Positions 16,291 through 25,100 of a stretch of DNA of 64,000 nucleotides are shown here, in pieces. The translations under genes were made by a program, and so were the position numbers. Position 1 is the stretch's first letter. Each line of letters begins with the position of its first letter. The stretch is taken from the NCBI RefSeq assembly GCF_008362905.1, contig NZ_VFJB01000003.1:69501-133500 (forward strand), read 5' to 3'. Under the pieces are notes generated by a model that ran no database searches, had not been told where the DNA came from, and worked only from the letters and a program-made list of their open reading frames with translations. This DNA comes from Deferribacter autotrophicus (GTDB lineage Bacteria > Chrysiogenota > Deferribacteres > Deferribacterales > Deferribacteraceae).

Positions 16291-16977
16291 ATGAAAAGAG
16301 ATGAAGTAAAAGAATTTAACGGAGAAAACGGAAAACCCGCCTACATCATATATAAAAACAAAGTTTATGATGTAACTAACAGTAAACTCTGGAAAAATGG
16401 TAAACATGCAAATAGACACTCTGCCGGTGAAGAGCTTACCGATTTTATTAGTATGGCGCCTCATACTGAGGAAGTGCTGCAAAGATATAATATAAAATTT
16501 GTCGCCGAGTTGGAAGATGATATTGAAAAAGTAGAAGATAAAAAAGATAAATTTAGAGTCTTATATACAAAACTACATCCCCATCCAATCTTTATACATT
16601 ACCCAATGGGAATTTTTTACTTTGGTTATTTCATGCTTTTATTGCATTTAATTACAAGAAATGTTTACTTTGAAAAAGCATCATATTATGCACTTGTCTG
16701 CGCATTTTTATCAATATTTCCTGCTGTTTTATCAGGTATCCTTAGCTGGTGGTTAAATTATGAAGCAACATTCACCAAAATATTTAAATACAAAATTGTT
16801 TTCTCAATTTTACTTAGCTTGATATCCTTTTTAACTCTGATTATCAGGTCTTCTCATCCTGATTTATCCTCAACTTCTGGTATAATATTTTATATTTATT
16901 TTTTCTTATACACTTTAATCATTCCTACGCTTACTTTTATTGCGTACAACGGTGGTAAAATAACTTGGCCAAGTTAG
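16291..16977 (+). CDS. Cytochrome b5-like heme-binding domain fused to DUF2231 membrane domain
   Basis: The ATG at 16291 is chosen for AGGAG 5 bases upstream; an earlier in-frame ATG at 16261 has none. Residues ~1-75 match the predicted heme/steroid-binding cytochrome b5-like domain (AYIIYKNKVYDVTNSKLWKN, then GKHANRHSAGEELTDFI and APH; the two His are the likely heme ligands). Residues ~95-228 hold four hydrophobic segments starting with HPHPIFIHYPMGIF, the DUF2231 pattern. It is an inner-membrane redox protein of unknown partner. A ferritin-like gene follows 9 bp later. Confidence 0.8.
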   Translation: MKRDEVKEFNGENGKPAYIIYKNKVYDVTNSKLWKNGKHANRHSAGEELTDFISMAPHTEEVLQRYNIKFVAELEDDIEKVEDKKDKFRVLYTKLHPHPIFIHYPMGIFYFGYFMLLLHLITRNVYFEKASYYALVCAFLSIFPAVLSGILSWWLNYEATFTKIFKYKIVFSILLSLISFLTLIIRSSHPDLSSTSGIIFYIYFFLYTLIIPTLTFIAYNGGKITWPS

Positions 16978-16986
16978 GAGTATATT

Positions 16987-17229
16987 ATGGATAAAGATAA
17001 AAAAGAAAAAATTAGAGCCATTGAAGAAATGATACAAGTAGTATTACTCAGAATTCCCAAAGAAGTTGAAGCGATGAAATTCTACCTTTCTGCTGCTAAA
17101 AAAGCAACATCTGAAAAAGCAAGAAATCTCTTCCAGAATTTAGCAGAACAAGAAAAAGGGCATGAAGCAGAATTAAAAAGAATATTATTAGAATTAAAAG
17201 ATGAACTTAGAAAAATTAAAGAAAAATAA
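16987..17229 (+). CDS. Short ferritin-like / rubrerythrin-like protein, 80 aa
   Basis: It has two predicted helices with carboxylate/His spacing of the ferritin-like fold: EVEAMKFYLSAAKKA and FQNLAEQEKGHEAELKR (EKGHE being the second metal motif). At 80 residues it is a half-unit with one helix pair, so it would need to dimerise to build a di-iron site. Its ribosome site is GGAG, six bases upstream. It is co-transcribed with the heme/DUF2231 gene and convergent with a peroxiredoxin, suggesting peroxide or iron handling. Confidence 0.75.
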   Translation: MDKDKKEKIRAIEEMIQVVLLRIPKEVEAMKFYLSAAKKATSEKARNLFQNLAEQEKGHEAELKRILLELKDELRKIKEK

Positions 17230-17256
17230 AAAAGCCGTCCGAATAGGTCGGACGGC
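17228..17256 (-). terminator. Rho-independent terminator of the peroxiredoxin gene
   Basis: GCCGTCCGA (17234-17242) pairs with TCGGACGGC (17248-17256). On the minus strand the stem is followed by six T, 18 bases after the peroxiredoxin stop. The same stem also lies just after the plus-strand ferritin-like gene but has no T-run in that direction. Confidence 0.8.
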
Positions 17257-17274
17257 AAATTTGGGAGGTTCTAT

Positions 17275-17868
17275 TTAGAAGTGCCCCTGTGGAACCTTTT
17301 TAAAGAACTCTTTCATCTTCTCTGGATCTGGAACCATTGTCTCTTTTCCTGGCTCCCAACCCGCAGGGCATACTTCACCATGTTTTTTTGTATACTGAAG
17401 AGCATCCAAGCTTCTTAAAATCTCTTTAACATTTCTACCGATACCTAAATCATGAATAAGTTCAAACTGAACCACACCATCAGGATCAATGATAAATGTA
17501 GCTCTCAATGCCATACCACCTGGCAAAAGTACACCATAATCTTCAGAAATCTTCTTTGTAAAATCAGCTACAAGAGGATACTTAATATCACCAAGTCCAC
17601 CTTCCTCTCTCGGAGTATTGATCCAAGCAAGGTGTGAAAACTTACTATCGGTAGAAACACCAATAATCTCACAATTTCTCTTTTGAAACTCTTCATACGC
17701 ATCACTTAAAGCTGTAATCTCAGTAGGACATACAAATGTAAAGTCAAGAGGATAAAAGAAAAGAACAACCCATTTTCCTCTGTAATCCTCAAGCTTAATC
17801 CTTTTAAATTCCTTGTTTACTACAGCATCTTCTTCAAAAAGTGGCGCTTTTTTTGTCACTAAACTCAT
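17275..17868 (-). CDS. 2-Cys peroxiredoxin (AhpC/Prx1 type)
   Basis: Reduces hydrogen peroxide and alkyl peroxides through paired cysteines. The peroxidatic Cys is C47 in FTFVCPTE; the resolving Cys is C167 in EVCPAGW. The family-typical [15 protein letters not shown] and the C-terminal [16 protein letters not shown] tail are intact, and 197 residues is full length. AGGAGG sits upstream of the ATG. No reductase (AhpF) is adjacent, so it may draw on a thioredoxin-type donor. The promoter overlaps a PerR-box-like sequence. Confidence 0.95.
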   Translation of the reverse strand: MSLVTKKAPLFEEDAVVNKEFKRIKLEDYRGKWVVLFFYPLDFTFVCPTEITALSDAYEEFQKRNCEIIGVSTDSKFSHLAWINTPREEGGLGDIKYPLVADFTKKISEDYGVLLPGGMALRATFIIDPDGVVQFELIHDLGIGRNVKEILRSLDALQYTKKHGEVCPAGWEPGKETMVPDPEKMKEFFKKVPQGHF

Positions 17869-17892
17869 CTTAGTTACCTCCTCATGTTTTAT

Positions 17893-17929
17893 TTATAATA
17901 ATTCTAATTAAAACAACTGCGTTTGTCAA
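17893..17929 (-). promoter_or_regulatory. Peroxiredoxin promoter overlapping a PerR-box-like operator
   Basis: On the minus strand TTGACA (17924-17929) and TAGAAT (17901-17906) are 17 bp apart. The stretch TTAGAATTATTATAA (17893-17907) covers the -10 and differs at one defined position from the PerR consensus TTATAATNATTATAA. This supports peroxide-responsive repression; the regulator itself is not in the window. Confidence 0.6.
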
Positions 17930-17954
17930 GACTTTTTTTAAGATAAATTTTGTC

Positions 17955-17993
17955 TTATTTTAGTTGGCTTATAAAAAACGCCAACTAAAATAA
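17955..17993. repeat. Hairpin, 14-bp perfect stem (TTAGTT family)
   Basis: TTATTTTAGTTGGC pairs with GCCAACTAAAATAA around TTATAAAAAAC. It shares the TTAGTT/AACTAA lower stem with 11611 and 11776. It lies upstream of the peroxiredoxin promoter. Confidence 0.65.
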
Positions 17994-18091
17994 AGATGTT
18001 CTTTATCGCCCTAAAAAAATCTTTCTAATTTTCAAATAATTTTATAAAAATTGTGGAAAAATGGGACAAACTAAGTAAAAAATATGAGGTC

Positions 18092-18240
18092 CTGGCGTCA
18101 CCCCATTTTTTACAAAACTTTTTTTAATGAGTTTGTGGGAAAACATTTTTCGGGTTCAAGTTCCCATAAAACCGCCATGGATGGCGGTTTTAGAGGAACT
18201 TGCCTCGGAACAAAACTGGACGTTTTGTGAGAATGTTCCG
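18092..18240 (+). repeat. Copy B of the hairpin element, left arm
   Basis: Aligned with copy A at 9823-9979. A first hairpin AAGTTCC...ACCGCCATGGATGGCGGT...GGAACTT is nearly unchanged. In the second hairpin both stems differ in sequence between copies but still pair (here CGGAACA/TGTTCCG and CAAAAC/GTTTTG), with GAGAATGTT conserved. Confidence 0.65.
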
Positions 18241-18249
18241 TGTTAATTG

Positions 18250-19263
18250 TCAACCATTTTCTGTAACCTCTGTTAAATTTTTTAAATATTCTGGATCATA
18301 TGGCCTACCGTTTTTTAATACACCAAATATTTGCCTTATCAATTTATTCGCTACTGCTATTATCGCCAATTTCTTCGCTTTACCTGATGATAAAAGCCTT
18401 CTATACAAATTTGAACAAAATTTATTATACCGTATCGCTGACAATGAACATACAAACAATATCTTCCTTATATAAGCATTTCCTCTCCTTGATATATGTC
18501 CCCTTCCCCTTACAGATGTCCCAGATTCCCTAATAGAAGGACACAAACCTATATAACTAACAACCTCCTTCGCCCTCTTGAAATTACGAAAACACTCCAA
18601 TTTGCCCAACACTATCGACGCTAACTTCATACCTACTCCAGGAATACTCATAACTAACTCATATTCCTCTCTATAACGACTTTTCAACAAAACCTCTAGT
18701 TCCTGCTCCAATTTCTTAATCTTGCTCTTATAGGCGGAAATTACATCTTTATAACACGATATAACCTCTTCTTGTTCATATGGCAATTGGCTAAATCCCT
18801 CTATCTGATTATTCAATCTATTTATCTGAGATTGAAAATCCTCTATTGCTTTTAAACGACTATCTATCTCATAATATAATTCATCCTTAGGTTTAAATCT
18901 CCATTTATAACCATATTCCAGCCCATATTCCGCTATCAATTTGGAATCCGATTTGTCTGTCTTTGCCTTCCTTAAATTCATATCTGAATATTTCTTTATT
19001 GACATCGGATTAGCTACACTTACTTCGTAACCTAACTCCCTACTCAAATGGGTGGCTAATTTTAAATGATATACTCCTGTACTTTCCATCATAAAAAGTA
19101 CTTTCGACCAATCTACTCCTTTTACTTTCTTAAGAAAATCTTTAGTAAAAGATCTTACACTATTGCTCGTCTCGTAATACTTGTGCGTAGATCCATCATA
19201 AAAACTTATTGACAATGTCGACTTTGATACATCAATACCTACCACATTTTCAAATCTTCTCAT
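18250..19263 (-). CDS. IS110-family transposase (DEDD recombinase)
   Basis: 337 residues, full length. The N-terminal RuvC-like domain begins VVGIDVSKSTLSISF, with MESTGVYHLKLA and the KAKTDKSDSKLIAEYG motif supplying the other acidic residues. The C-terminal transposase_20-type domain has SIPGVGMKLASIVLG, YIGLCPSIRESG and RGRGHISRRGNAYIRKIL, which carries the conserved serine region. AGGAG lies upstream of the ATG. The downstream flank before the element end is only about 12 bp and the upstream flank about 240 bp, the layout of IS110-group elements whose guide RNA comes from the upstream side. It looks intact and may be active. Confidence 0.95.
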   Translation of the reverse strand: MRRFENVVGIDVSKSTLSISFYDGSTHKYYETSNSVRSFTKDFLKKVKGVDWSKVLFMMESTGVYHLKLATHLSRELGYEVSVANPMSIKKYSDMNLRKAKTDKSDSKLIAEYGLEYGYKWRFKPKDELYYEIDSRLKAIEDFQSQINRLNNQIEGFSQLPYEQEEVISCYKDVISAYKSKIKKLEQELEVLLKSRYREEYELVMSIPGVGMKLASIVLGKLECFRNFKRAKEVVSYIGLCPSIRESGTSVRGRGHISRRGNAYIRKILFVCSLSAIRYNKFCSNLYRRLLSSGKAKKLAIIAVANKLIRQIFGVLKNGRPYDPEYLKNLTEVTENG

Positions 19264-19312
19264 TTTATAATGTCTCCTATATTTTTTCTTGAGCTTTGCT
19301 TCCCTTTATACT

Positions 19313-19438
19313 ATCATCGCAACATAATACAGGCTCGTAGCCTAATGTTCCGTCCAGTATTTGGAAAGCTGAAGGTGGGGACAACATTCTCAACGGTTTC
19401 TTACAACCAATGAGAAAAATGTCCTTGTTCACCTTCAG
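19313..19438 (-). ncRNA. Candidate bridge (seek) RNA of the IS110 element
   Basis: In the transposase leader the minus strand folds into a long hairpin: CTGAAGGTG (19369-19377) with CACCTTCAG (19430-19438), then GGAC/GTCC, ATTCTCA/TGAGAA with an internal loop, and GGTT/AACC on top. A smaller hairpin AGGCT-CGT-AGCCT follows. The upper-hairpin arm holds ATGAGAAAAATGT (19410-19422, plus strand), identical to 19507-19519 at one element edge. The second part holds AATGTTCCGT (19344-19353), identical to 18232-18241 at the other edge. TCATCG (19314-19319) is complementary to 19505-19510. RNA ends are estimates. Confidence 0.6.
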
Positions 19439-19600
19439 TGCTCCATACATTACATAACCTTTTTTTAACTCTTTGTTAATTGTTTATTCCATATTTCTAA
19501 TATACGATGAGAAAAATGTTTTCCCACAAACAATTCAACATAATTTATTGATATATAATTATAATTCAAAACAGTCTCCGAAAAAATGGGGTGACTCCAG

Positions 19601-19697
19601 AAAAATATGAGGTCTAATTGACAAACCCCTGCCCTTAGCAAGCAAAGCAGAAGCAGTTATCAGACATCGGCCGGATAACCTACTAAGCTTTGTTCTT
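19601..19697. other. Direct repeat copy and short gap
   Basis: The bases AAAAATATGAGGTC at 19601-19614 repeat 18078-18091. The remainder up to the tamA stop shows no signal. Confidence 0.5.
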
Positions 19698-22193
19698 TTA
19701 GAAAACCCTACCAAAGGTAATGTAAAAGGCTTGTGATTTTTTTTCACTGAAAAGATAATTGTTAGCATAACTCAATTTTAAGGGGCCAATAGGTGTTCTC
19801 AACTCAAAAAGTATTCCTAAATCTTTATATTTAAAAATATCATTGTAACCATCATTCGCATTGCCAGCTTCAAAAAATAGACCTATCAATACATTTCTTT
19901 TAATTAGTTTATTAAAAGTTACCTCATTATAAAAATAACTTTTCCCACCATAAATCTTACCCGTAGAATCTTCTTCTCCAATATCATCTACACCGTACCC
20001 TTTCATCATCTGCGGTCCCCCAAGCGTAAAACGATAACTTAAAGGTATGGAATTTTCATTACCAAATAGTTTTCCACTTTTTAATACGATTGAGAATAAG
20101 TATTTCTCATTAAGTAATGACTTAAAGAAAGTACTTCCAACGTTTGCTTTGTAAAAAAAGGATTTTTCCACATTTTTATATATATTTCCATAAAAACTAA
20201 GCGCATAACCATTTAATGGATTTATGAACATATCAAAGTCTTTTAGAGTAAAGCTTCCACCAATTCCTACTATCTCCTTTTTTTCATCAATCCTATTTTG
20301 AAGTTGTAAATCATACTCTAAATTATACTCTCTTAACTCATCAAACATAAGGTTTGTTGAAATAGTTTTATCAATATAGTTTTTCGAAAGTTGAATAACA
20401 ATTTTTTTTGAGTTGATTTTGTAATGATTTTCTTTTTTATATCTGTAAGTAAAACTTAGTTCATCATAGATATCTTCACCAAGATAATTATAACCCAATA
20501 AATTCAGACTCCCCCTTTCTTCATCCATAGATTTAAAAAGAACTAAATTAAGATTGTGATTAAGAAAATCGAATCTTTTATATCCCACATAGGCATTTAA
20601 TCCACTCACAGAGGTAAAGCCAAAACCACCATAAATCTGATTTCTATTCTCAACTTTATTATATATAGCAATTAAAGCTTCATCCTCATTAATTGGAATT
20701 ACAGCAACAGAACTTTCTTTATAAAAACCAACTTTTTTTAAATAATTTCTAATCTTATCTATCTTATACTTTGTAATTTTATTATCTTTCTTAAAATACC
20801 TTTTAACAGCTAATTTATAAATGGCTTGCCTATCGTAATAAATCAATTTTTTTAACTTGTATTCCTTTAAGTCCCCTTTAAAATATAAATCAACCTTGTC
20901 CCCTTTTACTTCAAACTTTTCAAAATTCACATATCTAAAAAAATATCTATTATCATACTGCTTTATTAATTCATTTTTTATTCTTTCAATATCACTGAAT
21001 TTAATAGAACTCAAATTTAAAGGTACTCTTTCATTGTTTAAAAAAACCTCTCCAATCTTACATTGTTTCCCAAGACTGATATCAACATATAATTCATAGA
21101 CTGAAATATCTTCTTTGGCATAAGCACGTTTAATTTTCGGATTACAGTAACCTTCATTAAAAGCAACTTTTTTTAAAAGAGATGCTAATCTGTTTGTATC
21201 TAAATCAAATACACTCGTTTTCAAATAATCAAATATATCTGTTTCAATTTTACTATTTTTAGGAGTAATATTAAGCTTAATATCAATATGCTTAAAAAAT
21301 TTATCAAAAAAAACTGATATAAGAATGATGTTATCCTTCAGTTCTACATCAACGTAACCATTTTCATAACCTAGTGATCTTAATAAATCAGTACTTTTTT
21401 CTTTAAAAAAACCCACATAAAAACTATCTATACGCTCAACATTCTTAACAAAAAGTTTAATAATTTCCTTTTTAGTTTTTCTATCAACAACCCCTTTGAC
21501 TACAATGTTGTATTTTTCCCCCGTATCCACATTTATCTTTAATTTCACAATCTTATGAAAAAATGGTAAGACAGAAATAATACTACTGATAAACTTATCT
21601 TTATTGAAAAAAGGGTAATTGTATTTTACATATTCAATACTGTAATTAATTTTTGCATCAAAATAACCATTCTCTCTTAATTTTTCTTTAATCTCACCTA
21701 TTACTTCATTAAGTTTTTTCGTAGAAAAAATTTTAAAAGGCATCATCTTATATTTGAATGGAACATTGGTTAACTCAATCCCACTAATGATATATAAATC
21801 ACCCTCTTTGATATCAATAACACATTTATTATTTTTCAAAGTAAAACCAACTTTTGCATCAATATAACCATTATCCTTATAAAACTTTTCAATCCTTTTT
21901 ACTGCAGCTTGAGCTTCATCTTCCACAATTTCTTTTCTTCTAATTAACGCAACCCTTAATAGAGTGCTATCTAAATAAACGTAATTCCCTTTTAAAGTAA
22001 CCGTATATTTTTTTAAATTAGCACTTCTAACAGCACAATTTTTATATAATATTGTATTTTCGAGTCTAAAAATATCTTTTATTTCACTGGCAACTTGATA
22101 CCCGTATTTTTGACATAAATCTTTCAAGTCACCATTTTCAAAAGCAAAAATGTTCGAAATACTAAAAATCAGTAAAAAAAGTAATACCCGCAC
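19698..22193 (-). CDS. tamA: TamA/BamA-family outer-membrane protein (Omp85)
   Basis: The GTG start gives a signal peptide (MRVLLFLLIFSISNIFAFEN). POTRA-like repeats occupy roughly residues 25-500 (for example VKRIEKFYKDNGYIDAKVGF and IKEKLRENGYFDAKINYSIE). The C-terminal ~330 residues form the Omp85 barrel with YRFTLGGPQMMKGYG (the VRGY-like loop motif) and ELRTPIGPLKLSYA, ending in Phe (YITFGRVF). Being directly downstream of tamB and overlapping it by 32 bp points to the TamA role in moving proteins or lipids to the outer membrane rather than to BamA. The POTRA region is long for TamA (normally three). Confidence 0.85.
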   Translation of the reverse strand: MRVLLFLLIFSISNIFAFENGDLKDLCQKYGYQVASEIKDIFRLENTILYKNCAVRSANLKKYTVTLKGNYVYLDSTLLRVALIRRKEIVEDEAQAAVKRIEKFYKDNGYIDAKVGFTLKNNKCVIDIKEGDLYIISGIELTNVPFKYKMMPFKIFSTKKLNEVIGEIKEKLRENGYFDAKINYSIEYVKYNYPFFNKDKFISSIISVLPFFHKIVKLKINVDTGEKYNIVVKGVVDRKTKKEIIKLFVKNVERIDSFYVGFFKEKSTDLLRSLGYENGYVDVELKDNIILISVFFDKFFKHIDIKLNITPKNSKIETDIFDYLKTSVFDLDTNRLASLLKKVAFNEGYCNPKIKRAYAKEDISVYELYVDISLGKQCKIGEVFLNNERVPLNLSSIKFSDIERIKNELIKQYDNRYFFRYVNFEKFEVKGDKVDLYFKGDLKEYKLKKLIYYDRQAIYKLAVKRYFKKDNKITKYKIDKIRNYLKKVGFYKESSVAVIPINEDEALIAIYNKVENRNQIYGGFGFTSVSGLNAYVGYKRFDFLNHNLNLVLFKSMDEERGSLNLLGYNYLGEDIYDELSFTYRYKKENHYKINSKKIVIQLSKNYIDKTISTNLMFDELREYNLEYDLQLQNRIDEKKEIVGIGGSFTLKDFDMFINPLNGYALSFYGNIYKNVEKSFFYKANVGSTFFKSLLNEKYLFSIVLKSGKLFGNENSIPLSYRFTLGGPQMMKGYGVDDIGEEDSTGKIYGGKSYFYNEVTFNKLIKRNVLIGLFFEAGNANDGYNDIFKYKDLGILFELRTPIGPLKLSYANNYLFSEKKSQAFYITFGRVF

Positions 22194-25100
22194 CAGAGCC
22201 CTCTTTGTTAGAATAAGTTATATTGAATTTTAACCAATCAAATAATAAATATTCCCCTATTACAAACCCCTCACCCTTCCCCTCTGTATCCACCAAATAT
22301 TTTATTTCTAACCTATCAGAAAATTTGCGACCTATTTTAAAATAATCTTTCATTTTTGTTCCTGAAACTGAAGTCTCTTCCAAACCAATTTTATTTATTC
22401 CAAGCAATTTTTCCGTATATCCTGTTAACTCCCTTAATAAAGATCCTGTAAAAAATGATGATATTACGTTCTTTGATTGGGTTCTTGCTTTATTAAAAAT
22501 ATTCTCTCTACTATTTGGATTTAAGTCCTCAATTTCCACAGTATAATCAGGCAAAAAACCATAAATTTTTATCGTTAGATAACTAAAACTCCCAGTTCCC
22601 ACTGCTTTTGTATAAATATAAGGTGGTCTATCACCTTCAATTTTTAAATAACCTTCCTCTACAAAAAATTTTTCATTTGCAATTCTCAAATATGACTCAA
22701 CCGACTTGATTAACCCAGTTACATCTAGCTTACCTTTTTTATATACCACATTCAATCTCACAAAAGCCTTTCCATCCACAAAATCATCAATCAACTTAAC
22801 AGGTTTTACACTGTATATATGAATATCAAAATCAAAAGGAAAATCTAATTTTTCAGATGAAGTTGAAATCGTTTTCATTTTCTTGTAATTAAAAATACCT
22901 TTAGTAATAAAGAAATCCCCCTTAATTTCATTCTCACCTCTGTTTTTAGTGATATTAACATTTAAAACACCTGAAAATCCGTCTTTGGAAACAAATATAT
23001 TTTTACCCGTTAAAATCATTTTATACTGACTCAATTGGTACAAATTTTCGGAAAAAATAGAAACCCTGATATATGTATCAAGCTTCTTACCAATTAAATA
23101 AGCGCTAATCCTTTTACGATTAATATTCAGATTAAAAGATATAACATCTACATTCAAATAAAGCTCGGGAACATTTATTACACCTTTGCCATACACGTCA
23201 GCAAAAATCTCAAAATTTTCATAATCACCTGTTATTAAAAGCTCACCTTCACTTTGAAGAACAACAAAATTTTCAAAATTAATTCTTTCAGGAACTAATT
23301 TCAAATTAAAGTTTTTAGAGGAAAAAAACCCTTCCTTGATTTTCAAATTTTTAAAATAGTCACCCGATAAGTTGCCTCCCTTTAAAATTAAAATTCCATC
23401 TTTATAATTACCTCGCAAATCATTCAATTCCACCATATAGTTTCCATAATAAATTAAAGACTTTGTTGAGCTAAAATTAAAATTTTTCAAATCTTCAGAT
23501 TTCAAATAAATAAATGAACTAATCTTAACATCCTTTTCAATATTGTAATTATTAATGGCTATTACACCATTTAACATCTGTAAATCAGTTATATTAAAAT
23601 CACCTTTTACCCCTTCATCATAAAATTTAAGCTTTAAATTATTGAGATTCCCAGATAAAAGAGCTTCAAATTTGCCTAATTTTGTATGTATAACGTTACC
23701 GCTTGCCAATACCTTCGGGTCTAAAAGATTTCCCTTAACTTTTATACTCAAACCTGCAATCTGAAACGCTTCATATTTATATTTAAAGTCTTTATCTCTT
23801 ATGGAAAAATTAACTTTGTTGTGTTTAAAATCTATATAACCTGGGTTTTTATATTTCTTGTTTTTATAAACAAGATTATCAATATGTAGTCTATTACTTT
23901 CGTAACTAAAATTAATTTTCAAAGAATCAATATCTTTAACCTTATTTACCTTTCCTTTTACAAAAACTTTCGAATCAACAACCTTGATAGCGGTTTCACC
24001 ACTAACAGGGAAATTTATCCAGCTTTTAACACCAAAATAACCAAGCACTTCATTAAAAGGCAATCTATCAACCTTAACTTTATATTCATTAAATTTTTTC
24101 TTAATTTGTCCAACCACTGAAACCTTACCCCTTTGAATAAAGCCTATAACCTTAAAATCGAGAATCCCCTTATCAAACTTGAAATCCCCGTTATAGTTAC
24201 TGATTTTCAAATTATGATACTTCGTAGGTGACAACCCTTTAAAAACACCCTTTGCAACAAAACCTTCATTATTTAGTTTAAGTTCAAAAGATATGTTTAT
24301 ATGATGAGAAAAATTTAGTAATTTTATTAACTCTTTATTATTTTTCACCACCCCATTAAAAAATAATTTCAAAGACTTCCCTTTGTAACTCCCATGCCCC
24401 TTTAATTTTGCACTACTACTGTTTATAAAAATATTTTCCATGAAAATATCGGATCCAGTTGTACGAAACTCTAAATGTGTTCGATAATCTTCCGCACCTA
24501 TAATTACAAAATCGGCAGTACCTATTTTTTTAAAAAAATGAAAATCATAACTTCCATTTTTTATGGTGAAACTTCTCTCTTTATCTTGATGGATAACCAA
24601 TGGTTTATTAAATAAAACTTTTCCCTCTAAACTCTTTAAATCTGTCCTTCCAAAAGCTGCTATATCAATATTTCGATACTGAAATTTTTTAATTGCATAA
24701 TGAAGATCATTCAATGTACCTTCAAAATTCCCTTTTATTAGGACAGGATCATTTCCATAGTAAAGCTTTTCCGTAACAACTTCAGCATTAATTTTTCCAT
24801 CTGTTATCTTACCTGTTATTTTTGTATTTCCTGTTAACTTACTATCAAAAAGTTTCAAAAAAGCTGTTCCAAAAGTAAACTGAAACCTGGCTTCATACCC
24901 TTTTTTTCCCAAATATCCACTAAACTTTCCATCTATATCTATACCTTGAACATTAGCATTCTGAATTAATAACTTACGTTTAAATAATTTCCCGTTTAAC
25001 TCAAAGTTGATATCATTGATTTTTAACTTCTTTTCAAAAACAGAAAAATTCCGTAAAATTATTTGAAATCTATCTTTGTTTTGAACATTAAGCTTTTCAA

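Larger units (their letters stand above)
18092..19600. mobile_element. 1.5-kb inverted-repeat element with IS110-family element inside
   Basis: The ends are CTGGCGTCACCCCATTTTTT (18092-18111) and its inverse at 19581-19600, 19 of 20 bases alike; a second inverted block GTTTGTGGGAAAACATTTTT lies further in on both sides. The direct repeat AAAAATATGAGGTC flanks the whole (18078-18091 and 19601-19614), like a target duplication. Inside, an IS110 unit of about 1.28 kb runs from about 18231 to 19510. IS110 elements do not normally make long inverted ends or target duplications, so nesting inside an older hairpin element is the simplest reading. Confidence 0.75.
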
